Notes under the pieces: model-generated
Database searches by the model: none
Told to the model about the DNA's origin: nothing
The model's input: the letters and a program-made list of their open reading frames with translations, nothing else
Program-made: the position numbers and the translations under genes
NCBI GenBank assembly: GCA_964541725.1
Contig: CAZIQG010000058.1
Coordinates: forward strand, 1-6,681
Reading direction: 5' to 3'
DNA length: 6,681 nucleotides
DNA from: JAGOUY01 sp964541725
GTDB taxonomy: Bacteria > Patescibacteriota > Patescibacteriia > 2-12-FULL-60-25
Shown here: piece by piece, positions 1 to 6,175 of the stretch
How positions within the stretch are numbered: the stretch's first letter is position 1
How the letters are laid out: each line of letters starts with the position of its first letter

Positions 1-1472
1 GCGCGCAGGCGACCAAGGGTTAATTGCTCAGGCGTCATGTGGGAGCCGTAGGCATTGCCATGAGGCGCCATCACGAAGTCTTCATTGGTTACGGTGGTAC
101 CTACTACTTTAACCGCGATGTGTTTGCGTAGGTCTGGCACGTAATATTTTTCGACTAAATCAAGCAAGCGTTCTGCTAACGCGTTTTTCATCTTTGCGTA
201 TTCGGCATAGCTACGATCTTGCGTTTGCTTGAAGCTCGTGTAATCGGTGAGGGTGGCAATTTCCATGATTTGGCCGCCAGGAGGCGTGGTTCCCCCTTCG
301 CTCGTATGGAGCGTAGGAGTTGAGATGAAGAACCAAGGCTTGGAAAAATCGCCGTTTAGCTGCTCTTTCCAGGTCTTATTCATGTCCCAATCTTCGAGGT
401 GCCAGATATTGTGCTTACCGAATCCATATTTATGCAAGTCGATATCCTTCAAGCCTAAATAGACCACCATCCCAGAAGGAGAATAGGAATAGGACAACGG
501 TTTTTGGAAGGAAGAAGGAAATTTTTCCCAGCCAATCATCTTGGCGGCTGCTTGCGGATCCATGTTGCAGATGAACTGCTTGGCCGTGAAGATTTTTCCG
601 TCTTTCGTTTGAACGGAGGTGACTTGGTCACCTTGAGTCTCTATCTTCACTACTGGTTGTTCGTAGTAGATATGGCAGCCTTCGTGATCGGTAATGAACT
701 TACAAAGACGGTCGACGTAATAGCGGAAATGCTTGGAGGGATAGTAGGCGCCTGTGTTGTACCCACCAAATAATCCGGCGTAGGAAAAAATGGATAGCTC
801 TTCAGGAGAGGCCATCATGTCACCGGCATTAGCGATCAGAACGGCTTGCGCTTCTTTCGATAAGCCGCATTCATCAAAGACTTCTTGAAGTGTTGCATTC
901 TTGTATTTGAGCAAGGTTAAGAACTTGTAACCCTGCGTAACATAGTGCCACCAGCTAAGCTTTCCTTGAGGGAAGGTGGTCATTTCCTCACGCAGCTTAA
1001 TCAAAATATCGCAAAACTTGCGGACGGCGGGCTTTTGACCGGGATAGGCAGCTTCAATATTCTCCGCCAACTTGTCGAAGCCGTAAGGAATTTTTACCCG
1101 TTTGCCGTCGGGCATAACCATATGGTCGTACCCTTCTGGATCGTACAATTCAAACGTAATGTCTTTTTCAAGCCCGATATGTTTTAAAAACTCATAAACT
1201 TTTCCGCCTGGCCCACAGCCCCAGGTGTAATGGATTTGGGCGCAAAAATAATAATCCCCCATCTTGAAAGATTGCGCATAGCCGCCAGGAATATCATGCG
1301 CCTCTAAAAGACAAACTTTATAGCCTTTATGCGCGAGTAAGGCACCTACGGTGAGGGCTGCACTCCCCGTCCCGATAATCACGTAATCGTAACTGTGACC
1401 TTGAGCATAGCGCTCGTTTTGACGGGCGTGGTCGGCGGGAGTCAGGGCGGTCGTGCTGTGTTTTTTGGCCAT
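1..1472 (-). CDS. FAD-dependent oxidoreductase, phytoene desaturase / carotene isomerase / retinol saturase-like (C-terminus cut by window edge)
   Basis: The reverse strand is open from the ATG at 1472 to the left edge, giving 490 codons with no stop; the C-terminal end lies outside the window. After a polar lead of about 28 residues comes an FAD-binding Rossmann motif (VIIGTGSAAL, residues 31-40), an acidic residue ending the second strand (LLE, Glu57) and the PGG signature (residues 62-64) typical of the phytoene desaturase/CrtISO/RetSat group. This N-terminal layout and the overall length match that superfamily, which desaturates, isomerises or saturates polyenes using FAD. The third glycine of the usual GxGxxG is alanine (GTGSAA). 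No other carotenoid gene lies nearby, so the substrate is open; a different FAD-linked amine or lipid oxidoreductase is possible. No good Shine-Dalgarno site precedes the ATG; the start was chosen because it places the dinucleotide-binding motif near the N-terminus. The gene diverges from the HAD gene. Confidence 0.85.
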   Translation of the reverse strand, partial: MAKKHSTTALTPADHARQNERYAQGHSYDYVIIGTGSAALTVGALLAHKGYKVCLLEAHDIPGGYAQSFKMGDYYFCAQIHYTWGCGPGGKVYEFLKHIGLEKDITFELYDPEGYDHMVMPDGKRVKIPYGFDKLAENIEAAYPGQKPAVRKFCDILIKLREEMTTFPQGKLSWWHYVTQGYKFLTLLKYKNATLQEVFDECGLSKEAQAVLIANAGDMMASPEELSIFSYAGLFGGYNTGAYYPSKHFRYYVDRLCKFITDHEGCHIYYEQPVVKIETQGDQVTSVQTKDGKIFTAKQFICNMDPQAAAKMIGWEKFPSSFQKPLSYSYSPSGMVVYLGLKDIDLHKYGFGKHNIWHLEDWDMNKTWKEQLNGDFSKPWFFISTPTLHTSEGGTTPPGGQIMEIATLTDYTSFKQTQDRSYAEYAKMKNALAERLLDLVEKYYVPDLRKHIAVKVVGTTVTNEDFVMAPHGNAYGSHMTPEQLTLGRLR

Positions 1473-1499
1473 ATAGAGGGATATCGGTTGATGGCCAGC

Positions 1500-1527
1500 A
1501 TAGTAGCATACACAACACAGACGTCCA
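1500..1527 (-). promoter_or_regulatory. Candidate promoter of the FAD oxidoreductase
   Basis: On the reverse strand TGGACG (1527-1522, 4 of 6 matches to a -35 box) is followed after 16 nt by TACTAT (1505-1500, 4 of 6 to a -10 box), with TGC directly before it as in an extended -10. It would give a leader of roughly 20 nt. The matches are weak and this is inferred only from position and consensus. Confidence 0.25.
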
Positions 1528-1586
1528 TGACCGACTCGATTGGCGAGAGACATTAATTAAGCCGCATGTATTAGAATGCGTAACCA

Positions 1587-1615
1587 TTGCCAATCAAAGA
1601 AATTCTCTTTACAGT
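1587..1615 (+). promoter_or_regulatory. Candidate promoter of the HAD phosphatase gene
   Basis: TTGCCA (1587-1592, 5 of 6 to TTGACA) is followed after 17 nt by TACAGT (1610-1615, 4 of 6 to TATAAT). Transcription would begin about 5 nt before the ATG at 1627, giving an almost leaderless mRNA. This fits the lack of a Shine-Dalgarno sequence there and argues against translation from the earlier in-frame ATG at 1576. Confidence 0.4.
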
Positions 1616-1626
1616 ATATAAATTCT

Positions 1627-2226
1627 ATGCCTTTTAAAGCAATTCTCTTCGATGTTGATGGGATGGTGATCCGCTCCAAGAAGTTTAGCGATCAGATGCG
1701 GGAATGTTATGGAGTCTCTTGGGATACGATGAAGCCGTTTTTTAATGGTCCGTTTCAAACCTGTAAAACCGGTCACGCAGATTTAAGGGAAGAATTGTCC
1801 AAAGCAGTACAAGAGTGGAACTGGCACGACTCGGTCGAATCGCTTATGAAATTTTGGTTTGAGGGTGGATTGGAAGTGAATGAGCAAATGACGAATCTCG
1901 TCAGTGAACTACGCGAGAATGGAACACGTTGCTATCTTTCCACCAATCAAGAAAAATATCGTTTAGCGTTCTTGCGTGATGAGGTAGGGCTTGGATCTTT
2001 ATTTGATGATATCTTTTCGTCATGCGAGATTGGATACACAAAAAGTGACGCAGCCTTTTTTGAACACGTGTACAAAACACTCCACACTCAAGATCCTTCT
2101 CTTCAGCGATCTGAGATCTTGTTTACAGACGACCATGAAGAGAATACGGCCGTGGCGCAACAATCCGGATTTCAAACACATCTCTATCAAGACTTTGAAA
2201 CGTTTGAACGGTTGGTTATTTCTTAA
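1627..2226 (+). CDS. HAD superfamily hydrolase (probable phosphatase, subfamily IA-like)
   Basis: A complete 199-residue protein with all four haloacid dehalogenase motifs in order. Motif I is FDVDG near the N-terminus (nucleophile Asp9, acid/base Asp11). Motif II is LSTN (Thr106). Motif III is the lysine in GYTKS (Lys139). Motif IV is FTDDHEEN (Asp168, Asp169), which binds Mg2+. The helical stretch at about residues 17-85 is the expected alpha-helical cap of subfamily IA enzymes such as phosphoglycolate phosphatase or beta-phosphoglucomutase. The substrate cannot be read from the sequence. An in-frame ATG at 1576 would add 17 residues, but starting at 1627 puts motif I where the family has it and suits the promoter candidate just upstream. 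The gene ends 20 bp from the convergent end of ung, and no clear terminator lies between them. It is probably a single-gene transcript and cytoplasmic. Confidence 0.88.
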   Translation: MPFKAILFDVDGMVIRSKKFSDQMRECYGVSWDTMKPFFNGPFQTCKTGHADLREELSKAVQEWNWHDSVESLMKFWFEGGLEVNEQMTNLVSELRENGTRCYLSTNQEKYRLAFLRDEVGLGSLFDDIFSSCEIGYTKSDAAFFEHVYKTLHTQDPSLQRSEILFTDDHEENTAVAQQSGFQTHLYQDFETFERLVIS

Positions 2227-2246
2227 AGCGTACTAAGCGAGAAGAA

Positions 2247-2909
2247 TTACCATTGAATCGGGTCGAGACCTTGTTCTTTTAGATAAGCGTTTGCTTTTGA
2301 GAAGTGTTTGCTGCCGAAAAATCCGCTGCTGGCTGAGTAGGGCGATGGATGAGGGGCTTGCAAGACAAGGTGGCGCGATGAATCGATGAGGGCGCTTTTT
2401 TGTTGGGCGTATTTTCCCCATAGCACGAAGACGAGATGCTCGCGCTTATCTGAGAGCGTGCGAATAACGGCGTCCGTGAATTGTTCCCAGCCCTTACCCT
2501 GATGAGATCCTGCCTTCGATGCTTCAACCGTGAGAGTTGCGTTCAAGAGAAGTACGCCTTGCTTAACCCACCGCTCTAGATTCCCACTGCTCGGAATTGG
2601 CTGACCCAGATCACCGTGAATCTCTTTGAAGATATTTTGTAAAGAAGGCGGTGGCTTAACACCATCAGGCACGGAAAACGCGAGACCATGAGCTTGGCCA
2701 CGACCATGATAAGGGTCTTGGCCGAGAATCACGACACGGACTTGATCAAAGAGACACGCGTCGAGAGCGTGGAAGATTTGAGCCGGTGGAGGATAGATGG
2801 TTTTTGAGAGATACTCTTGTTTTATAAAGGCCGTAAGATCTTTAAAATAGGGTTTTTCGAATTCTTCTGATAAGACTTCTTTCCAAGAAGATTCTAGACG
2901 AACATTCAT
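2247..2909 (-). CDS. ung: Uracil-DNA glycosylase, family 1 (UNG)
   Basis: A 220-residue protein, close to the usual 220-230 for bacterial Ung, which removes uracil from DNA to start base-excision repair. Visible motifs are the catalytic water-activating loop GQDPYHG (Asp65, Tyr67), the uracil-stacking Phe78, the uracil-reading Asn123 in LLNATLTVE, and the C-terminal loop HPSPYSA with catalytic His187, followed by GFFGSKHFSKAN. The position matching the DNA-intercalating leucine of the E. coli enzyme (Leu191, HPSPLS) is Tyr191 here. The reading frame extends 28 codons upstream to 2993, but that part overlaps the PP2C gene and looks unlike Ung, so the ATG at 2909 was chosen. This start lies 7 nt after the PP2C stop, with only a weak TAGGG in front, so the two genes are probably co-transcribed and translationally coupled. 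No other repair gene is adjacent. Confidence 0.96.
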   Translation of the reverse strand: MNVRLESSWKEVLSEEFEKPYFKDLTAFIKQEYLSKTIYPPPAQIFHALDACLFDQVRVVILGQDPYHGRGQAHGLAFSVPDGVKPPPSLQNIFKEIHGDLGQPIPSSGNLERWVKQGVLLLNATLTVEASKAGSHQGKGWEQFTDAVIRTLSDKREHLVFVLWGKYAQQKSALIDSSRHLVLQAPHPSPYSASSGFFGSKHFSKANAYLKEQGLDPIQW

Positions 2910-2916
2910 AGCTACC

Positions 2917-4032
2917 CTAAACCGATAGCGAGGCGTGACGACGAACAAACACGCCTGTTGTATCATCCGGATCCTTGTATGCACCTTTTGCATTCAACGC
3001 TTCGGTTCTCACAGCATTTCCCCAAGCCTTAAGGCTCTTTCCTGCTCCCAGTCCAAATATTTTTTTCGCATCCGGCGTTCCATCCGGTGTTTCAACGCGA
3101 TCACCTACCCCATCACTAAATAAGGCAAACTCACCTTTTATTTCATGGAACGTTATGTCCGGAACGGGAGATTCTTTCGGATTTCCAAAACAGGCCGACA
3201 TTTTATTTCGCAAGGCACGATAGGTATCTTGCATGACCACCCTTCCGCCCACTGTCACGTCGATCATCGCATCGGGCGATATCCTACCAGTGGCTGGATC
3301 TGCGTACTTTTTTACATCTATCCAGCCTTTACTCACGGCTTGATCAAACAATGAGTCTTCCTGATTGATCTGACCACTCGCATCCATCACTTCGCAATCT
3401 CCAAGACTCATTGAAATAGCAAACAAACTTCCATCGTCCACCTGATGCAAAAACGTAAATACTGCGGCCGCCATTCCTTTTGTTTTGCAGATGGCTGGAT
3501 TGATTTCTTGAGCCGCCTTCCATAGGAGCCATGCCTTACGAACTAGTTTTTCATCTATAGATTCGGCGATAGCTATACTTCTCGCCATATCTGATATCTT
3601 CACACCCCTTTGCTTGTTGTTCGCGATCAGATCTTTTTTTAACTCTTCGAGCCTGCCATCTCTTGCCTCAACCTTGAGTAATTTAACCGCGTCCGGAAAA
3701 ACGGCTGCTAGTTCTCGTGCTGCCAGAGCAGCCTCTTTCGATTGGCTGACCCCATCCGTGACACCGATAAGAGCTAGACCCTCATCAAATATAAAGGAAT
3801 CTTGATTGGGATCGTGAGCAGATCTTCCCGGCTTCCCCTCGGTCGTCAAAGCCACGTCTATAGGCAACCCGGCAAAATTTTTCTTCTCAAATGCCGGTAC
3901 CTTGGGTTCTTTTTGGATTCGCGTCAGGTCGTCGAGCGTCATAGCTGATTGACGAGCCACCTTTTCTCCAATATGAGTAATGGGTGGTGGGGGCACATTC
4001 ATTGAGCTGCCGACTAGATTTGGAAATGCCAT
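2917..4032 (-). CDS. PP2C-family (PPM) protein phosphatase with N-terminal extension
   Basis: A 371-residue protein with the PP2C metal-site motifs in order: NQDSF (Asp78), GVTDG (Asp93), SLGDCEV (Asp212), FSDGVGD (Asp307) and DDTTGVFV (Asp357). These aspartates hold the two Mn/Mg ions that activate water in PPM Ser/Thr phosphatases. The protein is longer than a minimal bacterial PP2C of about 240 residues. It has about 55 extra N-terminal residues including a PPPP run (14-17), and a charged helical insert at about residues 115-180. The usual VxDGxGG is VTDGVSQ, so the two glycines after the metal-binding Asp are lost. No signal peptide or membrane segment was seen, so it is probably cytoplasmic. 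No Ser/Thr kinase is adjacent. The start at 4032 is supported by AGGA six nt upstream. The gene leads a probable operon with ung. The target is unknown; a PP2C-like domain with altered activity is the alternative. Confidence 0.87.
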   Translation of the reverse strand: MAFPNLVGSSMNVPPPPITHIGEKVARQSAMTLDDLTRIQKEPKVPAFEKKNFAGLPIDVALTTEGKPGRSAHDPNQDSFIFDEGLALIGVTDGVSQSKEAALAARELAAVFPDAVKLLKVEARDGRLEELKKDLIANNKQRGVKISDMARSIAIAESIDEKLVRKAWLLWKAAQEINPAICKTKGMAAAVFTFLHQVDDGSLFAISMSLGDCEVMDASGQINQEDSLFDQAVSKGWIDVKKYADPATGRISPDAMIDVTVGGRVVMQDTYRALRNKMSACFGNPKESPVPDITFHEIKGEFALFSDGVGDRVETPDGTPDAKKIFGLGAGKSLKAWGNAVRTEALNAKGAYKDPDDTTGVFVRRHASLSV

Positions 4033-4042
4033 ACTTATTCCT

Positions 4043-4071
4043 ATGTTACCGATCTTTCCGGTTGCCGTCTA
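4043..4071 (-). promoter_or_regulatory. Candidate promoter of the PP2C-ung operon
   Basis: On the reverse strand TAGACG (4071-4066, 4 of 6 to a -35 box) lies exactly 17 nt before TAACAT (4048-4043, 4 of 6 to a -10 box). The predicted start of transcription is only 3-5 nt before the ATG at 4032. That would remove or truncate the AGGA site at 4039-4042, so either the promoter call or the use of that ribosome site is uncertain. Confidence 0.35.
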
Positions 4072-4102
4072 TTCTCCTCTCCCCCTTTTTTGGCTAACCT
4101 GC

Positions 4103-4115
4103 TAGGCTAAGCCTA
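4103..4115. repeat. 13-bp palindrome upstream of gatB
   Basis: TAGGCT and AGCCTA are perfect inverted arms around a single A, ending 3 nt before the gatB ATG. GGCTAA also occurs twice, at 4092-4097 and 4105-4110, with starts 13 bp apart. This could be an operator or a small hairpin at the start of the mRNA; chance is not excluded. Confidence 0.4.
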
Positions 4116-4118
4116 TCT

Positions 4119-5666
4119 ATGACTCCTGCTCGCTATATCCCAATTATCGGTCTTGAGATCCACGTCCGTCTTCGGACAAAAACCAAAATGTTCTGTTCAT
4201 GTCCAAATGTGGACGACAGCACTCCTCCCAATACCGCTATTTGCCCTGTCTGTACAGGCCAACCAGGTGCGCTTCCTGCTTTAAACGCAGAAGCTGTTCG
4301 TTTAGGCGTGCGCGCAGGTCTCGCACTCGAATGCACGATTCCTGACCAAGCGCATTTTGATCGCAAAAACTATTTCTATCCTGATCTCCCAAAAGGCTAC
4401 CAGATTTCCCAGTTTGATTTTCCGATTGCCGAGAACGGTCAGTTCATCATCGACGTTCCTAAAAAAGATGCGCTCCCAAACCGTGAACGCATTCGGATTG
4501 GGATTACGCGCGCACATTTAGAAGAAGATGCAGCAAAAAACATCCATGACGGCGCTTCATCTTCGAGTTTAATTGACTTTAATCGCGCGAGCGCTCCACT
4601 GACAGAGATCGTGACGGAACCAGATGTGCGCTCCCCTGCCGAAGCCAAGGCGTTTTTACAAGAACTTCAGCTCTTGTTGCGCTCACTTCATATTTCCGAA
4701 GCGGACATGGAAAAAGGCTACATGCGCTGTGATGCCAACGTATCCCTTCTTCCTGTGGATGAGAATGGCCTTAAGCTACAACCAGACTTTAATCCCAAGA
4801 TCGAGATCAAGAACCTCAATTCGTTTCGCGCGGTTGAACGGGCGATTACGTATGAAATGGAGCGACAGCGCCTCATGTTAGAAAAAGGTGAAACACCCCA
4901 AGGAGCGACGCGTGGTTGGGATGAGAATAAGGGTGAGACCTTTGACCAGCGCTCAAAAGAGACGAGTGCCGATTATCGTTATTTCCCTGAGCCAGATCTT
5001 CCTCCGGTGTCGTTGGCAGAGATTCGTGAACAAGAAAAATCACGCTTGCCGGAACTTCCGATTGAGATGCGTGAACGCTTGCAAGAGGAATGGGGATTTT
5101 CAGCAGATGATGCTCGCTTCTTTGTGGCAAATGACGGATGGGTTGAGTACGTAGAAGAAGTAATGGGAGAACTTGGAACCTGGTTAGCGGCTACGGACGA
5201 GGGCAAGGAGTCTCCAGGCGACGTTTTAAAGACACGCCGAACAGAACTTGCGAAGCTCGCGGGCGGATGGTTTACGACCAAGCTTGCCGGTCTTTTGTCG
5301 GCTAACAATAAAACCATCCAAGATGTAAAAATCTCGCCTGAGAATTTTGCTGAGTTTTTGCATCTCATTGATGATGGAGCCGTGAATAGTGCGAATGCGC
5401 AAAAACTCTTAACGCTCATGATGGAAAAGGGCACCGATCCTTCTCATCTACTTGAAGAAAACAATCTTGGACAGATGGATGATCCAGACGCCCTCGCGAA
5501 GACGGTCGCGAGCGTGCTCGAACAGAATGCCGATCAAGTCGCGCAGATTCGTGCAGGAAAAGTGGCACTGGTAAAATGGTTTGTTGGAGGGATTATGAAA
5601 GCCACGGAGGGACGAGCGAATCCAGAGCAGGCGGAGGCGGAGGTAAAAAAACAATTAGGCCTATAA
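4119..5666 (+). CDS. gatB: Aspartyl/glutamyl-tRNA(Asn/Gln) amidotransferase subunit B
   Basis: A complete 515-residue GatB, slightly longer than the common 475-480. With GatA and GatC it converts Glu-tRNA(Gln) and/or Asp-tRNA(Asn) to the correct amide form; GatB binds the mischarged tRNA, phosphorylates the acyl group and receives ammonia from GatA. Visible are the N-terminal IGLEIHV (residues 10-16), four zinc-type cysteines (Cys26, Cys28, Cys42, Cys45 in CSCPN and CPVC), the HFDRKNYFYPDLPKGYQISQ region, the TRGWDENKGETFDQRSKE segment and DYRYFPEPDLPPV (about residues 264-297). The C-terminal YqeY-like tail ends with WFVGGIMKATEGRANP (about 487-502). The start leaves six to eight residues before the first motif, as in other GatB proteins. 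No Shine-Dalgarno site precedes it. gatC and gatA are not adjacent. It is divergent from PP2C and convergent with the small membrane-protein gene. Confidence 0.97.
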   Translation: MTPARYIPIIGLEIHVRLRTKTKMFCSCPNVDDSTPPNTAICPVCTGQPGALPALNAEAVRLGVRAGLALECTIPDQAHFDRKNYFYPDLPKGYQISQFDFPIAENGQFIIDVPKKDALPNRERIRIGITRAHLEEDAAKNIHDGASSSSLIDFNRASAPLTEIVTEPDVRSPAEAKAFLQELQLLLRSLHISEADMEKGYMRCDANVSLLPVDENGLKLQPDFNPKIEIKNLNSFRAVERAITYEMERQRLMLEKGETPQGATRGWDENKGETFDQRSKETSADYRYFPEPDLPPVSLAEIREQEKSRLPELPIEMRERLQEEWGFSADDARFFVANDGWVEYVEEVMGELGTWLAATDEGKESPGDVLKTRRTELAKLAGGWFTTKLAGLLSANNKTIQDVKISPENFAEFLHLIDDGAVNSANAQKLLTLMMEKGTDPSHLLEENNLGQMDDPDALAKTVASVLEQNADQVAQIRAGKVALVKWFVGGIMKATEGRANPEQAEAEVKKQLGL

Positions 5667-5676
5667 AAATACAAGA

Positions 5677-5695
5677 CTCCTTGGAGCACAAGGAG
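5677..5695 (-). terminator. Candidate terminator for the membrane-protein gene, between convergent genes
   Basis: CTCCTTG (5677-5683) and CAAGGAG (5689-5695) form a perfect 7-bp stem with a 5-nt loop. Read on the reverse strand it is followed by TCTTGTATTTTT, a T-rich tail that suits intrinsic termination of the minus-strand transcript. On the plus strand the hairpin is followed by a run of G, not T, so it is a poor terminator for gatB. Confidence 0.45.
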
Positions 5696-5698
5696 AGG

Positions 5699-5716
5699 GG
5701 GTCACGAAAGTAACCA
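5699..5716. repeat. Small GAAA-tetraloop hairpin in the convergent intergenic region
   Basis: GGTCAC (5700-5705) and GTAACC (5710-5715) pair with one C-A mismatch around the loop GAAA (5706-5709), a GNRA-type tetraloop when read on the plus strand. It sits just downstream of the 5677-5695 hairpin. It may help end or protect the 3' end of the gatB mRNA, but no T-tract follows. Confidence 0.3.
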
Positions 5717-5738
5717 TCTAAGTGAAGGAGCGCTACGT

Positions 5739-6083
5739 CTACTCCTTGTGACGCGAAGCGTTGTGGTAGATCACGATGGAGGCCATCAGGGCGGTCACGA
5801 TGAACGAGGCCATGAAGACGAACTTCCACAACTCGTGTACCGGATAGGTGTAGCCGATTACCGCCGTTACCAGACCCCCGAGGAGATAGACCCACGCAGG
5901 CAGCCGCCGATCATCGGTCTTGAGGTCATGCCAGACCGCGACCATCGAGGACAGCATGCAGGTCAGAGAACCCAGCGTGGCCCTGGTCTCTCCCCGCAGG
6001 AACTGCTCTACGGCGCACCCGACGAAGAACAGCGCCATGCACAGGAAGGGGAGAACACGAACCCACCTCTCGACATTTTTCAT
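5739..6083 (-). CDS. Small four-helix integral membrane protein, family not recognised
   Basis: A 114-residue protein I do not recognise. Four hydrophobic segments are visible at about residues 8-28, 34-52, 61-80 and 86-106, joined by short charged loops (FLRGETRATL; HDLKTDDRRLP), with a basic end (SRHKE). The start is the ATG at 6083 because GGAGG (6095-6091) lies 7 nt upstream, the best Shine-Dalgarno site in the window. A GTG at 6113 would add ten residues but has no ribosome site. FVGC (residues 20-23) resembles a lipobox weakly, but the hydrophobic run continues past the cysteine, so a membrane helix is more likely than a lipoprotein signal. It lies 92 nt downstream of the RRM gene, across a strong terminator. 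Its base composition is high, like that of the RRM gene and unlike gatB. Function unknown; an inner-membrane location is inferred. Confidence 0.75.
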   Translation of the reverse strand: MKNVERWVRVLPFLCMALFFVGCAVEQFLRGETRATLGSLTCMLSSMVAVWHDLKTDDRRLPAWVYLLGGLVTAVIGYTYPVHELWKFVFMASFIVTALMASIVIYHNASRHKE

Positions 6084-6102
6084 CACAAAACCTCCGTCCG
6101 CG

Positions 6103-6130
6103 GTATTTACCACACATACACGGTAAATGC
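6103..6130. repeat. Inverted repeat in the leader of the membrane-protein gene
   Basis: GTATTTACC (6103-6111) pairs with GGTAAATGC (6122-6130) over 9 bp with one G-T wobble, around a 10-nt loop. It directly abuts the terminator hairpin at 6131-6156 and ends 19 nt before the ATG at 6083. It may be an operator or a leader hairpin. Confidence 0.4.
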
Positions 6131-6156
6131 AAACACCCCGGAAAACCGGGGTGTTT
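6131..6156 (-). terminator. Strong hairpin terminator after the RRM gene
   Basis: AAACACCCCGG (6131-6141) and CCGGGGTGTTT (6146-6156) form a perfect 11-bp stem with a 4-nt loop, starting 19 nt after the RRM stop codon. On the reverse strand the stem ends in TTT and is followed by GCATTT, a modest U-tract. The G+C-rich core makes it a convincing intrinsic terminator that would separate, or reduce transcription into, the membrane-protein gene. Confidence 0.8.
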
Positions 6157-6175
6157 GATTAGATGAACGTGTAGG

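Noticed and set aside
1327..1593. 88-codon minus-strand frame across the start of the FAD enzyme
   Set aside because: It overlaps the well-supported Rossmann-fold N-terminus in another frame and shows no motif.
2261..2280. GGTCGAGACC followed by a T-rich run, a possible plus-strand terminator for the HAD gene
   Set aside because: The palindrome leaves too small a loop for a stable hairpin (only about 3 bp can pair), and it lies in the ung coding region.
4979..5434. 151-codon open frame antisense to gatB
   Set aside because: It lies wholly inside an unmistakable gatB, has no recognisable motif, and is rich in Ser as expected for a shadow frame.
5748..6158. 136-codon plus-strand open frame opposite the membrane-protein gene
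   Set aside because: Low-complexity His/Arg/Gln-rich translation with no ribosome site; the reverse strand has clear membrane segments and a good GGAGG.
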